The notes: generated by a model from the letters alone, not told the origin. A stretch of DNA of 64,000 nt from Streptomyces sp. NRRL F-525 (GCF_000716605.1 NZ_JNXE01000011.1:1-64000), one strand, 5' to 3'; counted from the stretch's first letter, positions 24,298-33,593 are shown. Numbers and translations: made by a program.

Positions 24298-25592
24298 CAG
24301 TAGCTCACCCCCAGGTGGTCCGCGATGCGCCGGCACTTGCTCATGGCGTCACTCCAGGCCTTCTTGGGGTCCTTGCCGAGGACACCGACGTTCTTGATCT
24401 CGTCCTTGAGGGGCTGCCCGAGCGCGATGTCGAACGGGCTGTTGTAGGCGACCGTGATCTTCTGCGCGGCCGGCCCGAAGATGTCCATCGTGTCCTGCCC
24501 GCCGAAGAACGGGTCCGGCACACGCACGGACTTCAGGTCGTACGAGGCGGGGGTGGAGGGGAACAGGCCCGCGTCGACGAAGCCTTGAGCCTGGTTGGCC
24601 GCGTTCATCATCCAGGTGATGATCCGGAAGGCCTGCTCGGGCTCCCGGCACGCCTTGGTGATCGACAGGAACGAACCGCCGTTGTTGGCCGGCCGCACCG
24701 GCATCTGGGCAACTCGCCAGCGCCCCTTGGTCTTTGGCACACCGGTCTTGATGTCGCTGGTCGCCCAGGAGGCGCCCAGCTGACTGGGCAGCTTGCCGTC
24801 CTGCACGGCCGAGAGCTGGTCCGGGGTGCCGCTGACCAGATCCGAGACGATCTTGCGCCGCTTGGCCTCGACCGCCAACGCCCAGGCCTGGCGCACGTGT
24901 TGCTGGTCCCCGATGAAGTGGCGGTCCTTGTCGACGTACCGCTTGGAGCCCTGGTTCACCACGTTCTCGAAGATGCTGTTGACGTCGGTGACCAGGGACG
25001 CCCCGGGAATCCGCTTCCTGAGCTGTTCGCCCGCCGCGAAGAACTTCTCCCAGGTGTTCAACTCCCCTGAGACATCGGCGGGTTCGTACGGCAGCCCGGC
25101 CTTGCGGAACACGGCGTACTGGTAGAAGTGCGCCACCGGACCGCAGTCGATGGGGAAGCCGACCATCGTGCCGTCGTCGGCGATGCCCTGCTGCCACTTC
25201 CAGTCCAGGTACTGGCTCTTGTACTTGTCCGCGCCGAGCGTCCTGAGGTCCACGAACTGGTCGGCGTTGGGCAGATAGGACGCCATGTCCTCGCCCTTGA
25301 GGCCGGCGATGTCGGGGATGTGGGCCTTGCCGGCCATCGTGGTGATCAGCTTGGACCGGTAGTAGCCGCCGATCTTGATCGCCTGGAGGTCGACCGTACT
25401 GTCGTAACGCGCCTTGGCGTTCTTGACGACCGTGTCGCCGAGGCCGCCGTCCCAGTACCACAGGACCATGTTCCGGCCGGTGGAACCGGTCGGAACGGCA
25501 CAGCCGGACGCCAGGCCGCCTAGCGCCGTGGCCGCCGTACCGGCCAGGCCCGCACGGAGCAGGCCTCTTCGTGAGAGCCGCACAGCTCCCAC
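24297..25592 (-). CDS. Sugar ABC transporter substrate-binding lipoprotein
   Basis: A 431-residue extracytoplasmic binding protein of the CUT1 class (SBP_bac_1). The N-terminus has twin Arg (LSRRGLLRAGLAG) and a lipobox LASGC, so it is a Tat-type lipoprotein. Conserved binding-protein blocks include NMVLWYWDGGLGD and FPIDCGPVAHFYQYAVFRKAG. It captures the sugar for the two permeases encoded downstream. The GTG at 25592 is used; GTG 25583 is an alternative. An 87-bp gap separates it from the kinase gene, so it may be cotranscribed with it. Ligand unknown; the enzymes around it suggest galactose-, mannose- or fucose-containing oligosaccharides. Confidence 0.92.
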   Translation of the reverse strand: MGAVRLSRRGLLRAGLAGTAATALGGLASGCAVPTGSTGRNMVLWYWDGGLGDTVVKNAKARYDSTVDLQAIKIGGYYRSKLITTMAGKAHIPDIAGLKGEDMASYLPNADQFVDLRTLGADKYKSQYLDWKWQQGIADDGTMVGFPIDCGPVAHFYQYAVFRKAGLPYEPADVSGELNTWEKFFAAGEQLRKRIPGASLVTDVNSIFENVVNQGSKRYVDKDRHFIGDQQHVRQAWALAVEAKRRKIVSDLVSGTPDQLSAVQDGKLPSQLGASWATSDIKTGVPKTKGRWRVAQMPVRPANNGGSFLSITKACREPEQAFRIITWMMNAANQAQGFVDAGLFPSTPASYDLKSVRVPDPFFGGQDTMDIFGPAAQKITVAYNSPFDIALGQPLKDEIKNVGVLGKDPKKAWSDAMSKCRRIADHLGVSY

Positions 25593-25679
25593 CGCCTTTC
25601 GGATCTGTTCGATCTGTTCGGGTCGTGCATACGAGGGGCAAGTGGGGGGACTTGCAGGGGACTTGCGAGGTGGGGGGAG

Positions 25680-26696
25680 TTACTCCCGTGCGGGGGGAGT
25701 GACAGGTGCGTACGCGACGGGCGGGCCGGGATCCGCCGGGATCCGGTCGGCCAGAAAACCGTATGCACGCCGCAGTTCGGGATCGCGGACTGTATGCAGC
25801 CAACGGTCGACGCCGTACCAGCCCGGTGCCGCCAGCGCACCGCCGTGGTGCTGGACGGACAGCCCGGCCGCGAGCACCGCGAACCGCAGCCGTTCCTCCA
25901 GCGGCCAGCCGCCGAGCGAGGCCGCGACGAAGCTCGCGCCGAACACGTCACCGGCACCCGTCGCGTCCAGGACGTCGACGGCCAGGGCCGGGACCTCCGC
26001 GTACTCGCCGGTCGTCTGGTCGACGGCGATCGCCCCGTCGCCGCCGCGCGTGATCACCGCGACCGGCACCAGTTCGGTGAGGGTGCCGAGCGCCGCGACC
26101 GCGCTGTCGGTGCGGGTGTAGGCCATCGCCTCGGCCTCGTTGGGGAGGAAGGCGTGGCACAGGGCGAGCTGGTCGAGCAGGTCGCGGGACCACTGCTCGG
26201 TGGGGTCCCAGCCGACGTCGGCGTAGATCTGCGTGTCGTTCGCGGAGGCCTTGGCGAGCCACGCGCGCGGCTCGGCCTCCAGGTGCACCAGCGCGGTGCG
26301 CGCCTCGGGCGGGTCGCCCATCAGCACGTCCTGCGAGTACGGCGGTTCCTGGCCGTGGGTGACCAGCGCCCGGTCGTCGCCGTGGGCGAGCGAGACGGTG
26401 ACGGGGGTGTGCCAGCCGTTCGCGGTGCGGGACAGGGAGAGGTCGACGCCCTCCTGGCCGGCGAGGATCTCATGGCAGTACGCGCCGTAGAAGTCGTCGC
26501 CGAAGACCGTGGCCAGGGACGTCCGCAGGCCGAAGCGGGACGCGGCGACCGCGAGGTTCGCGATGCCGCCCGGGCCGCAGCCCATGCCGCCGGTCCAGAT
26601 CTCCTCGCCCGGCGTCGGCGGCTGCGGCAGACCCGTGAGGACGAGGTCGTAGAAGAGCAGCCCGGTCAGCAGCACATCGGGCCGGGGGTCGTCCAC
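25680..26696 (-). CDS. PfkB-family carbohydrate kinase
   Basis: A 338-residue ribokinase-fold sugar kinase. It has the N-terminal GGMGCGPGGIANLAVAASRFG and the C-terminal anion-hole signature DVLDATGAGDVFGASF with the catalytic Asp. It should phosphorylate a sugar or glycoside taken up by the adjacent importer. GTG 26696 is the start. It is divergent from the DeoR gene; DeoR proteins usually sense sugar phosphates, so the kinase product is a plausible inducer. The GH4 enzyme across the divide usually needs phosphorylated substrates, which the kinase could supply. Confidence 0.92.
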   Translation of the reverse strand: MDDPRPDVLLTGLLFYDLVLTGLPQPPTPGEEIWTGGMGCGPGGIANLAVAASRFGLRTSLATVFGDDFYGAYCHEILAGQEGVDLSLSRTANGWHTPVTVSLAHGDDRALVTHGQEPPYSQDVLMGDPPEARTALVHLEAEPRAWLAKASANDTQIYADVGWDPTEQWSRDLLDQLALCHAFLPNEAEAMAYTRTDSAVAALGTLTELVPVAVITRGGDGAIAVDQTTGEYAEVPALAVDVLDATGAGDVFGASFVAASLGGWPLEERLRFAVLAAGLSVQHHGGALAAPGWYGVDRWLHTVRDPELRRAYGFLADRIPADPGPPVAYAPVTPPARE

Positions 26697-26826
26697 GCGC
26701 GCATCCTCTCGTCGGCACGGCGTCTGGAGAGTTCGTCAAAACTCTTCATTTCGGTGACCGGAATCGTGCGCTGCTCGACGAGATTGGTCAATACCCAAGC
26801 AGAACTGAGCATAGAAATGATTGAAG
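26697..26826. promoter_or_regulatory. Divergent kinase/DeoR promoter region with candidate half-sites
   Basis: A 130-bp AT-rich gap. CTTCATTTC near 26741 and GAAATGATTGAAG near 26814 are related in inverted orientation and lie close to the two start codons, fitting a DeoR operator pair with looping. The assignment is tentative. Confidence 0.35.
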
Positions 26827-27612
26827 ATGACGAGTAGTGTTCGCGGCGTGCTGGCAGAACGACGACATCAACTCATCCTGCGGGCCCTGCGCTCCGGGGG
26901 CCCCGCGGCCGTGACCGATCTCTCCGAGCAACTGGGTGTGAGCCCCGCCACCATCAGGCGTGATCTGCTCAAGCTGGAGGAGGACGGACTGCTCACGCGT
27001 GTCCACGGCGGTGCCGTGGCCGACGAGGGCGACCAGCCCTTCGCCGAGGTCGCCGAGGTGCGGGTGGCCGAGAAGGACGCGATAGCCGCGCGCGCCGCCG
27101 CGATGGTCGCGGACGGCCAGTCGGTCCTCCTCGACATCGGCACCACCGCCTACCGGCTGGCCCGCCAGCTGCACGGCCGCCGGCTCACCGTGATCACCAG
27201 CAACCTCGTGGTCTACGAGGAGCTGGCCGACGACGAGGGCATCGAACTGGTGCTGCTCGGCGGCATGGTCCGGCGCGAGTACCGCTCCCTGGTGGGCTTC
27301 CTCACCGAGGACAACCTGCGCCAGCTGCACGCCGACTGGCTCTTCCTCGGCACCAGTGGAGTGCGCCCCGGCGGGCAGGTGATGGACACGACGGTCGTCG
27401 AGGTGCCGGTGAAACGGGCCATGATCAAGGCCGCCGACAAGGTCGTGCTGCTCGCGGACGCGCAGAAGTTCCCGGGTACGGGAATGGCGAAGGTGTGCGG
27501 TCCCGAGGACCTGGACGCGGTGGTGACGAACGCCCCGGTCGACCCGGTGACCCGTTCCTCCCTGGAGGAAGCGGGCGTCGAGGTCGTCGTGGCAGGAAAG
27601 GTGAAAGCGTGA
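26827..27612 (+). CDS. DeoR-family transcriptional regulator
   Basis: About 261 residues. The winged helix is typical (LAERRHQLILRALRSGGPAA, LSEQLGVSPATIRRDLLKLEEDGLL, RVHGGAV), and the C-terminal sugar-phosphate sensor domain has LLDIGTTAYRLAR, ITSNLVVYEEL and GGMVRREYRSLVG. It likely represses both the rightward GH4-GH38 genes and the leftward kinase-transporter operon. ATG 26827 is used; GTG 26848 (VLAERRHQ) is a serious alternative because family members often begin there, and neither has a strong ribosome binding site. Its stop overlaps the GH4 start by four bases (GTGA). Confidence 0.92.
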   Translation: MTSSVRGVLAERRHQLILRALRSGGPAAVTDLSEQLGVSPATIRRDLLKLEEDGLLTRVHGGAVADEGDQPFAEVAEVRVAEKDAIAARAAAMVADGQSVLLDIGTTAYRLARQLHGRRLTVITSNLVVYEELADDEGIELVLLGGMVRREYRSLVGFLTEDNLRQLHADWLFLGTSGVRPGGQVMDTTVVEVPVKRAMIKAADKVVLLADAQKFPGTGMAKVCGPEDLDAVVTNAPVDPVTRSSLEEAGVEVVVAGKVKA

Positions 27613-28946
27613 AGCTGACGATTCTGGGCGGCGGCGGGTTCCGGGTGCCGCTCGTGTACGGGGCACTCCTCACCGACCGCGGCGAGGGCCGGGTCACCGA
27701 GGTGGTGCTGCACGATCTCGACGACAGTCGACTGTATGCGGTCGCCCGTGTACTGGCCGAACAGGCCGCCACCGTGCCCGACGCCCCCACCGTCACCGCC
27801 ACCACGGACCTCGACGAGGCCCTGCGCGGCGCCGACTTCATCTTCTCCGCGATCCGCGTCGGCGGGCTGGAGGGTCGCGCGAACGACGAGCGGGTGGCCC
27901 TCGCGCAAGGCGTCCTCGGACAGGAGACGGTCGGCGCCGGCGGTATTGCCTATGGTCTACGAACCGTCCCGGTCGCCGTCGACATCGCCCAGCGCGTGGC
28001 CCGCCTCGCCCCCGACGCCTGGGTCATCAACTTCACCAACCCGGCGGGCCTGGTCACCGAGGCCATGTCCCGCCACCTCGGCGACCGCGTCATCGGCATC
28101 TGCGACTCCCCGGTCGGCCTCGGCCGCCGTATCGCCACGGTGCTCGGCGCCAATCCGCGCGAGGCCTTCATCGACTACGTCGGCCTCAACCACCTCGGCT
28201 GGGTCCGCGGCCTGCGCGTCGCCGGCCGCGACGAACTCCCGCGCCTGCTCGCCGACCCGGACCTGCTCGGCTCCTTCGAGGAGGGCAAGCTCTTCGGCAC
28301 CGACTGGCTCCAGTCGCTCGGCGCCATCCCGAACGAGTACCTGCACTACTACTACTTCAACCGCGAGACCGTCCGCGCCTACAGTGAGGTCGAGAAGACC
28401 CGCGGCGCCTTCCTCCGCGACCAACAGGCCCAGTTCTACGACGAGATGAAGCGCCCCGACACCGCCGCGCTCACCGCCTGGGACCGCACCCGCGCCGAGC
28501 GCGAGGCGACCTACATGGCGGAGAACCGCGAGACCGCGGGCGCCGGTGAGCGCGACGCCGACGACCTCTCCGGCGGCTACGAGAAGGTCGCCCTCGCCCT
28601 GATGCGGGCCATCGCCCGCGACGAACGCACCACCCTCATCCTCAACGTCCGCAACCAGGGCGCCCTGTCTGTCCTCGACACGGACGCCGTGATCGAGGTG
28701 CCGTGCCTGGTCGACGCCAACGGCGCCCACCCCGTCGCCGTCGACCCGCTGCCCGACCACGCCACCGGCCTGGTCTGCGCGGTCAAGGGCGTCGAGCGCG
28801 AGGTCCTCGCGGCGGCCGAGAACGGCTCCCGTACGACGGCGGTGAAGGCCTTCGCGCTGCACCCGCTGGTCGACTCGGTGAACGTCGCGCGGCGGTTGGT
28901 CGAGGGCTACACCGAGGTCCACCCGGGCCTGGCGTACCTTAAGTAG
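27609..28946 (+). CDS. GH4 NAD-dependent glycosidase (6-phospho-glycosidase type)
   Basis: A 445-residue GH4 enzyme. It has the NAD motif ILGGGGFRVPLVYGAL, NFTNPAGLVTEA, the metal-ligand Cys in IGICDSPVGLG, His in VGLNHLGWVRG, and the catalytic Tyr region LHYYYFNRE. GH4 enzymes oxidise C3 of the sugar using NAD and Mn, then eliminate the leaving group; most that carry the CDSP motif act on 6-phospho-glucosides. There is no PTS here, so the phosphate would have to come from the PfkB kinase. GTG 27609 overlaps the DeoR stop by four bases. Sugar specificity is not certain. Confidence 0.9.
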   Translation: MKLTILGGGGFRVPLVYGALLTDRGEGRVTEVVLHDLDDSRLYAVARVLAEQAATVPDAPTVTATTDLDEALRGADFIFSAIRVGGLEGRANDERVALAQGVLGQETVGAGGIAYGLRTVPVAVDIAQRVARLAPDAWVINFTNPAGLVTEAMSRHLGDRVIGICDSPVGLGRRIATVLGANPREAFIDYVGLNHLGWVRGLRVAGRDELPRLLADPDLLGSFEEGKLFGTDWLQSLGAIPNEYLHYYYFNRETVRAYSEVEKTRGAFLRDQQAQFYDEMKRPDTAALTAWDRTRAEREATYMAENRETAGAGERDADDLSGGYEKVALALMRAIARDERTTLILNVRNQGALSVLDTDAVIEVPCLVDANGAHPVAVDPLPDHATGLVCAVKGVEREVLAAAENGSRTTAVKAFALHPLVDSVNVARRLVEGYTEVHPGLAYLK

Positions 28947-28954
28947 GCATCCGT

Positions 28955-28972
28955 TCAGTAAGCGCTTTCCCC
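28955..28972. promoter_or_regulatory. Possible LacI-type operator before the GH38 gene
   Basis: The 82-bp gap before the mannosidase gene contains GTAAGCGCTTTCC with the palindrome AAGCGCTT at 28961-28968, like many LacI-family sugar operators. No LacI gene is nearby, so this is weak. Confidence 0.3.
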
Positions 28973-29028
28973 TGTTCGCGACAGCTCCCCCAGTTCTCAG
29001 CAGCTCCCTGGTTCCCTGGAGACCTCCC

Positions 29029-32000
29029 ATGCACGACGAACGCCGCCGGATCGAGGAGCGCGTCGAGCGCGCCCACAACCAGCGCATCAAGCCCGCGATC
29101 TACGCGGCCACCGCGCCCTTCACGGTCGAGGCCTGGCAGGCCCCCGGTGAGCCGGTCTCCTTCGACGAGGCCGCGGCGGCGCCGTACGCGCCGTTCGCCA
29201 TGGACACCCCGTGGGGTCCGCCCTGGGGCACCACGTGGTTCCGGATGCACGGGCAGGTGCCCGAGGAGTGGGCCGGGAAGCGCGTCGAGGCCGTCATCGA
29301 CCTCGGCTTCGTAGGCGACTGGCCCGGCAACCAGGCCGAGGCCCTGGTCCACCTGACGGACGGGACGCCGCTGAAGGCGGTCAACCCGCTCAACCAGTAC
29401 GTGGCCATCGCGAACCCGGCGACGGGCGGCGAGGTCATCGACTACCTGGTCGAGGCGGCCTCCAACCCGGACATCCTCGCCAACGACTTCTCCGAGCCCA
29501 CGCCGCTCGGTGATGTACTGACTGCGGGCGACCGTCCACTGTATACATTCCGCCGCGCCGACCTCGCCGTCCTCGACGAGGAGGTCTTCCACCTCGACCT
29601 CGACGTCCAGGTGCTGCGCGAACTGATGCTGGAACTGGGCGAGCACGACCCCCGCCGGCACGAGATCATGCACGCCCTCGACCGTGCCCTCGACCTCCTC
29701 GACCTGGACGACGTCGCCGGTACGGCCGCCGACGTACGGGCCGCGCTCAAGCCCGTGCTGTCCAAGCCCGCCAACGCCAGCGCGCACATCGTCTCCGGTG
29801 TCGGGCACGCGCACATCGACTCGGCGTGGCTGTGGCCGATCCGCGAGACCAAGCGCAAGACGTCCCGCACCTTCTCGAACGTGACCTCGCTCGCGGACGA
29901 GTACGAGGACTTCATCTTCGCCTGCTCGCAGGCCCAGCAGTACGAGTGGGTGCGCGACAACTACCCGCAGGTGTGGGCCCGGATCCAGGAGTCCGTCAAG
30001 CGCGGCCAGTGGGCGCCGGTCGGCGGTATGTGGGTCGAGTCCGACGGCAACCTGCCCGGCGGCGAGGCCATCGCCCGCCAACTCGTGCACGGCAAGCGGT
30101 TCTTCATCGAGCACTTCGGCGTCGAGACCAAGGGCGTCTGGCTCCCCGACTCCTTCGGCTACAACGCGGCCTACCCGCAGCTCGCCAAGCTCGCCGGCAA
30201 CGAGTGGTTCCTCACCCAGAAGATCTCCTGGAACCAGACCAACAAGTTCCCCCACCACACCTTCTGGTGGGAGGGCATCGACGGCACCCGCATCTTCACG
30301 CACTTCCCGCCGGTCGACACCTACAACGCCCGCTTCAGCGGCGAGGAGATGTCCCGCGCGGTCCGCAACTACCAGGAGAAGGGCAACGCCACCCGCTCCC
30401 TGGCCCCCTTCGGCTGGGGCGACGGCGGCGGCGGCCCCACCCGCGAGATCATGGAACGGGCGCGCAGGCTCGCCGACTTGGAGGGCTCGCCGAAGGTCGT
30501 CGTAGAGCACCCGGACGAGTTCTTCGCCAAGGCCCGCGCCGAGTACCCGGACGCCCCCGTCTGGGTCGGCGAGCTGTACCTCGAACTCCACCGCGCCACC
30601 TACACCTCCCAGGCCCGCACCAAGCAGGGCAACCGGCGCAGCGAACACAAGCTCCGCGAGGCCGAGTTGTGGGCGACGACGGCCGCGCTGCACGCACCGG
30701 GTTACGCGTACCCGTACGAGAAGCTCGACAAGCTGTGGAAGACGGTCCTCCTCCACCAGTTCCACGACATCCTGCCGGGCTCCTCGATCGCCTGGGTGCA
30801 CCGCGAGGCCGAGGCCGAATACGCCCGTGTGGCAACGGAGTTGGAGGAGCTGACGGCGGCGGCCGTGGCCGCGCTGGGCGGCGGCGGCACCCGCGTCTTC
30901 AACACCAGCCCCTACGACCGCGCCGAGGTCATCCGCACCGCGACCGGCGTCCCGATGTACGCGACGGTCCCCGCGAACGGCAGCGCCCCGCTGGCCGCCG
31001 AATACATTCCGCAGGCGGTCACCGTCACCGACCGCGTCCTCGACAACGGCATCGTCCGCGTCGAACTCGCCGACGACGGCACCCTCGCCTCCGTGCGCGA
31101 CCTGCGCCACGGCGGCCGTGAAGTCCTCGCCGACCAGGGCAACTTGCTGCGTCTGCACACCGACCTCCCGAACTACTGGGACGCCTGGGACGTCGACAAG
31201 CACTACAAGAACCGCTTCACCGACCTCCTCGACGCCGACTCCATCACCGTCGTCGACGAGGACCCGCTGCTCGGCGCGATCCGCGTGGAACGGTCCTTCG
31301 GCAAGGGCTCGAAGATCGTCCAGACGATCACCGTCCGCGCGGGCAGCCCCCGCATCGACTTCGAGACCGACATCGACTGGCACGAGGCCGAGAAGTTCCT
31401 CAAGGCCGGCTTCCCCGTGGACATCCGGGCCGCCCACTCCTCCGCCGAGATCCAGTTCGGCCACATCCAGCGGCCCACGCACACCAACACCAGCTGGGAG
31501 GCGGCCCGTTTCGAGGTCTCCGGCCACCGCTGGGTGCACCTCGGAGAGCCCGGCTACGGCGTCGCCGTCATCAACGACTCGACGTACGGCCACGACGTCT
31601 CCCGCACGGTCCGCGAGGACGGCGGGACGACGACCACGGTCCGGCTGAGCCTGGTGCGCGCCCCGCGCATCCCGGACCCGGGCGCCGACCAGGGCAAGCA
31701 CCGCATCACCTACTCGCTGCTGCCCGGCGCGAGCATCGACGACGCGGTCGCCGAGGGCTACGCCCTCAACCTCCCGCTGCGCGTGGCCGATTCGGGCGGC
31801 GCCCCGGAACCGGTCGTCTCCGTCGACGGCGACGGCATCACCGTCGAGGCGGTCAAGCTCGCCGACGACGAGTCGGGCGACGTCGTGGTCCGCCTCTACG
31901 AGTCGAGCGGCGGCCGCGCCCAGGGCGCACTGCGCACCGGCTTCCCCCTCGCCGGCGCGCAGATCACCGATCTGCTGGAGCGCCCGCTGGCGGACGAGGT

Positions 32001-32088
32001 CTCCGTCGACGGCGACTCGGTGGCCGTCGCCCTGCGGCCCTTCCAGATCCTGACGCTCCGTCTGCAGCGGGCGGACGCGGGCCAGTAG
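29029..32088 (+). CDS. GH38 alpha-mannosidase
   Basis: A 1019-residue zinc-dependent alpha-mannosidase of the bacterial/class II type. The zinc site is GVGHAHIDSAWLWPIRE, the nucleophile Asp lies in VWLPDSFGYNAAYPQL, and a further zinc-site His is in LLHQFHDILPGSS. N-terminal (1-240) and C-terminal beta-rich domains flank the barrel as usual. No signal peptide, so it trims mannose from oligosaccharides after import. ATG 29029 follows GGAG. It is 82 bp from the GH4 gene and is followed by a strong hairpin. Confidence 0.94.
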   Translation: MHDERRRIEERVERAHNQRIKPAIYAATAPFTVEAWQAPGEPVSFDEAAAAPYAPFAMDTPWGPPWGTTWFRMHGQVPEEWAGKRVEAVIDLGFVGDWPGNQAEALVHLTDGTPLKAVNPLNQYVAIANPATGGEVIDYLVEAASNPDILANDFSEPTPLGDVLTAGDRPLYTFRRADLAVLDEEVFHLDLDVQVLRELMLELGEHDPRRHEIMHALDRALDLLDLDDVAGTAADVRAALKPVLSKPANASAHIVSGVGHAHIDSAWLWPIRETKRKTSRTFSNVTSLADEYEDFIFACSQAQQYEWVRDNYPQVWARIQESVKRGQWAPVGGMWVESDGNLPGGEAIARQLVHGKRFFIEHFGVETKGVWLPDSFGYNAAYPQLAKLAGNEWFLTQKISWNQTNKFPHHTFWWEGIDGTRIFTHFPPVDTYNARFSGEEMSRAVRNYQEKGNATRSLAPFGWGDGGGGPTREIMERARRLADLEGSPKVVVEHPDEFFAKARAEYPDAPVWVGELYLELHRATYTSQARTKQGNRRSEHKLREAELWATTAALHAPGYAYPYEKLDKLWKTVLLHQFHDILPGSSIAWVHREAEAEYARVATELEELTAAAVAALGGGGTRVFNTSPYDRAEVIRTATGVPMYATVPANGSAPLAAEYIPQAVTVTDRVLDNGIVRVELADDGTLASVRDLRHGGREVLADQGNLLRLHTDLPNYWDAWDVDKHYKNRFTDLLDADSITVVDEDPLLGAIRVERSFGKGSKIVQTITVRAGSPRIDFETDIDWHEAEKFLKAGFPVDIRAAHSSAEIQFGHIQRPTHTNTSWEAARFEVSGHRWVHLGEPGYGVAVINDSTYGHDVSRTVREDGGTTTTVRLSLVRAPRIPDPGADQGKHRITYSLLPGASIDDAVAEGYALNLPLRVADSGGAPEPVVSVDGDGITVEAVKLADDESGDVVVRLYESSGGRAQGALRTGFPLAGAQITDLLERPLADEVSVDGDSVAVALRPFQILTLRLQRADAGQ

Positions 32089-32153
32089 AGCCCATGGGCG
32101 GGCGCCGACGGTCGTAGCGCTGTCGGCGCATCCGCCGGTGACGCAGCACCCTC

Positions 32154-32198
32154 GCGCGAAAGTGTGACGGTTCTCCGGAAACCGTCACACTTTCGCGC
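32154..32198 (+). terminator. Perfect 19-bp stem hairpin
   Basis: GCGCGAAAGTGTGACGGTT (32154-32172) and its exact reverse complement (32180-32198) are separated by CTCCGGA. The 19-bp perfect stem lies 65 bp after the mannosidase stop and 112 bp before the next start. There is no U-run, which is common for Streptomyces terminators. It should end the DeoR-GH4-GH38 transcript. Confidence 0.85.
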
Positions 32199-32310
32199 AC
32201 CACCCGCCCGGCGGCCGACCCGCTCAGCACCCGGAAACCACCAACGGTCCCTGCAGACGCCAGGGCCAGCCCCGCCCCCAAGTGACCTTGTACGTGACGG
32301 GAGTCCAGCC

Positions 32311-33561
32311 GTGCCCATGCAACCGTGGTTCACCGACGCCAAGTTGGGGATCTTCGTCCACTGGGGGATCTACGCCGTCGACGGCGTCCAGGAGTCCTGG
32401 TCGTTCTACGACGACATCGTGCCCCACGACCGGTACATGTCCCAGCTCGGCCGCTTCACCGGCGCCAAGTACGAACCGCGCGCCTGGGCCGACCTGTTCG
32501 CCCGCGCCGGCGCCAAGTACGCCGTCCTGACGAGCCGTCACCATGACGGAGTCGCCCTGTGGGACACCGAGTTCGGCGATCTCAACCTCGGCAAGGACTA
32601 CATCACCGGGTACGCCGACGCCCTCCGCGAGCAGGGCCTCAAGGTCGGCCTCTACTACTCGCACTCCGACTGGAACCACCCCGACTACGCCACCACCCGC
32701 AAGCCGGGCCGCCCGCCCGAGCAGGAGGACAACCGCTACTCCGAGTGCTCGGCGGAGGACGAGGACCTCGAAGCCTGGGAGCGGTTCATCGCCTACCGGG
32801 ACGGCCAGATAAGGGAGTTGGCCTCCCGCTACCGGCCCGACCTGATGTGGTTCGACGGCGAGTGGGACCGCAGCGAGGAACAGTGGCGCATCAAGGAACT
32901 CGCCGCGCTCATCCGCTCGTACTCGCCGGACGTCGTCTTCAACGCCCGCATGCTCAGCGAGGGCGACTACGCGACACCGGAGCAGGGCGCCCCCGTCGAA
33001 CCCCCGGACGGGCCCTGGGAGTTGTGCCTCACCATCAACGACTCGTGGGGATTCCAGCACCACGACGACAACCACAAGTCGCTTAGCCAGCTGGTGCGTT
33101 ACTTCACGGAGGCGATCGGCGGGGGCGGCAACCTCCTCCTCGACGTCGGCCCGATGGAGGACGGCACCATCCCGCAGCCGCAGGTCGAGCGCCTCGAAGG
33201 CCTGGGGGAGTGGATCCGCAAGCACGCCGACGCCGTGTACGGCACGGTGCGCGGGCTGCCCGCCGGTCACCACTACGGGCCGAGCACCCTCTCCGCCGAC
33301 CGGCGCACCCTCTATCTCACGCTGTACGACATCCCGCGCGCCGAGATCGGCGTCCGCGGTCTGGTCACCCCGGTCCGCCGGGTCACCGTGCTCGGCACCG
33401 GCACCGAACTCGCCCACCGGGTCATCGGCGGACTGCACGAGGCCGTAGGGCAGTTGTGGATCGATGCGCCGCCATTGGCCGACCTCGATCCGCTGGCCAC
33501 GGTCCTCGCCGTGGAGCTGGACGGGGAGTTGGAGCTGTACCGGGGTTCGGGCCGTTTCTGA
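32311..33561 (+). CDS. GH29 alpha-L-fucosidase
   Basis: A 416-residue fucosidase. The barrel opens PWFTDAKLGIFVHWGIYAVDG; conserved blocks are LTSRHHDGVALWD, GLYYSHSDWNHPDY and the nucleophile Asp in PDLMWFDGEWD. The C-terminal part is the small beta-domain. No signal peptide is seen, so it acts in the cytoplasm on imported glycans, together with the GH2, GH38 and GH4 enzymes. GTG 32311 has GGGAG eight bases upstream; ATG 32317 is an alternative. A terminator on each side suggests its own transcript. Confidence 0.93.
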   Translation: MPMQPWFTDAKLGIFVHWGIYAVDGVQESWSFYDDIVPHDRYMSQLGRFTGAKYEPRAWADLFARAGAKYAVLTSRHHDGVALWDTEFGDLNLGKDYITGYADALREQGLKVGLYYSHSDWNHPDYATTRKPGRPPEQEDNRYSECSAEDEDLEAWERFIAYRDGQIRELASRYRPDLMWFDGEWDRSEEQWRIKELAALIRSYSPDVVFNARMLSEGDYATPEQGAPVEPPDGPWELCLTINDSWGFQHHDDNHKSLSQLVRYFTEAIGGGGNLLLDVGPMEDGTIPQPQVERLEGLGEWIRKHADAVYGTVRGLPAGHHYGPSTLSADRRTLYLTLYDIPRAEIGVRGLVTPVRRVTVLGTGTELAHRVIGGLHEAVGQLWIDAPPLADLDPLATVLAVELDGELELYRGSGRF

Positions 33562-33593
33562 CCGGCGGAGACGACGGCCGGGGCGCACACCGA

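Noticed and set aside
27950..27966. TATGGTCTACGAACC as a DasR element inside the GH4 gene
   Set aside because: It has an extra base relative to the element and lies in conserved coding sequence.
28961..28968. AAGCGCTT as a site for the LacI protein at 55139
   Set aside because: That protein's own region carries CTTGCG repeats, which do not match; I list the site only as a weak generic LacI-type palindrome.
28939..31701. A 920-codon reverse open frame over the mannosidase gene
   Set aside because: Antisense to a recognisable GH38 enzyme; no domain and no ribosome binding site.
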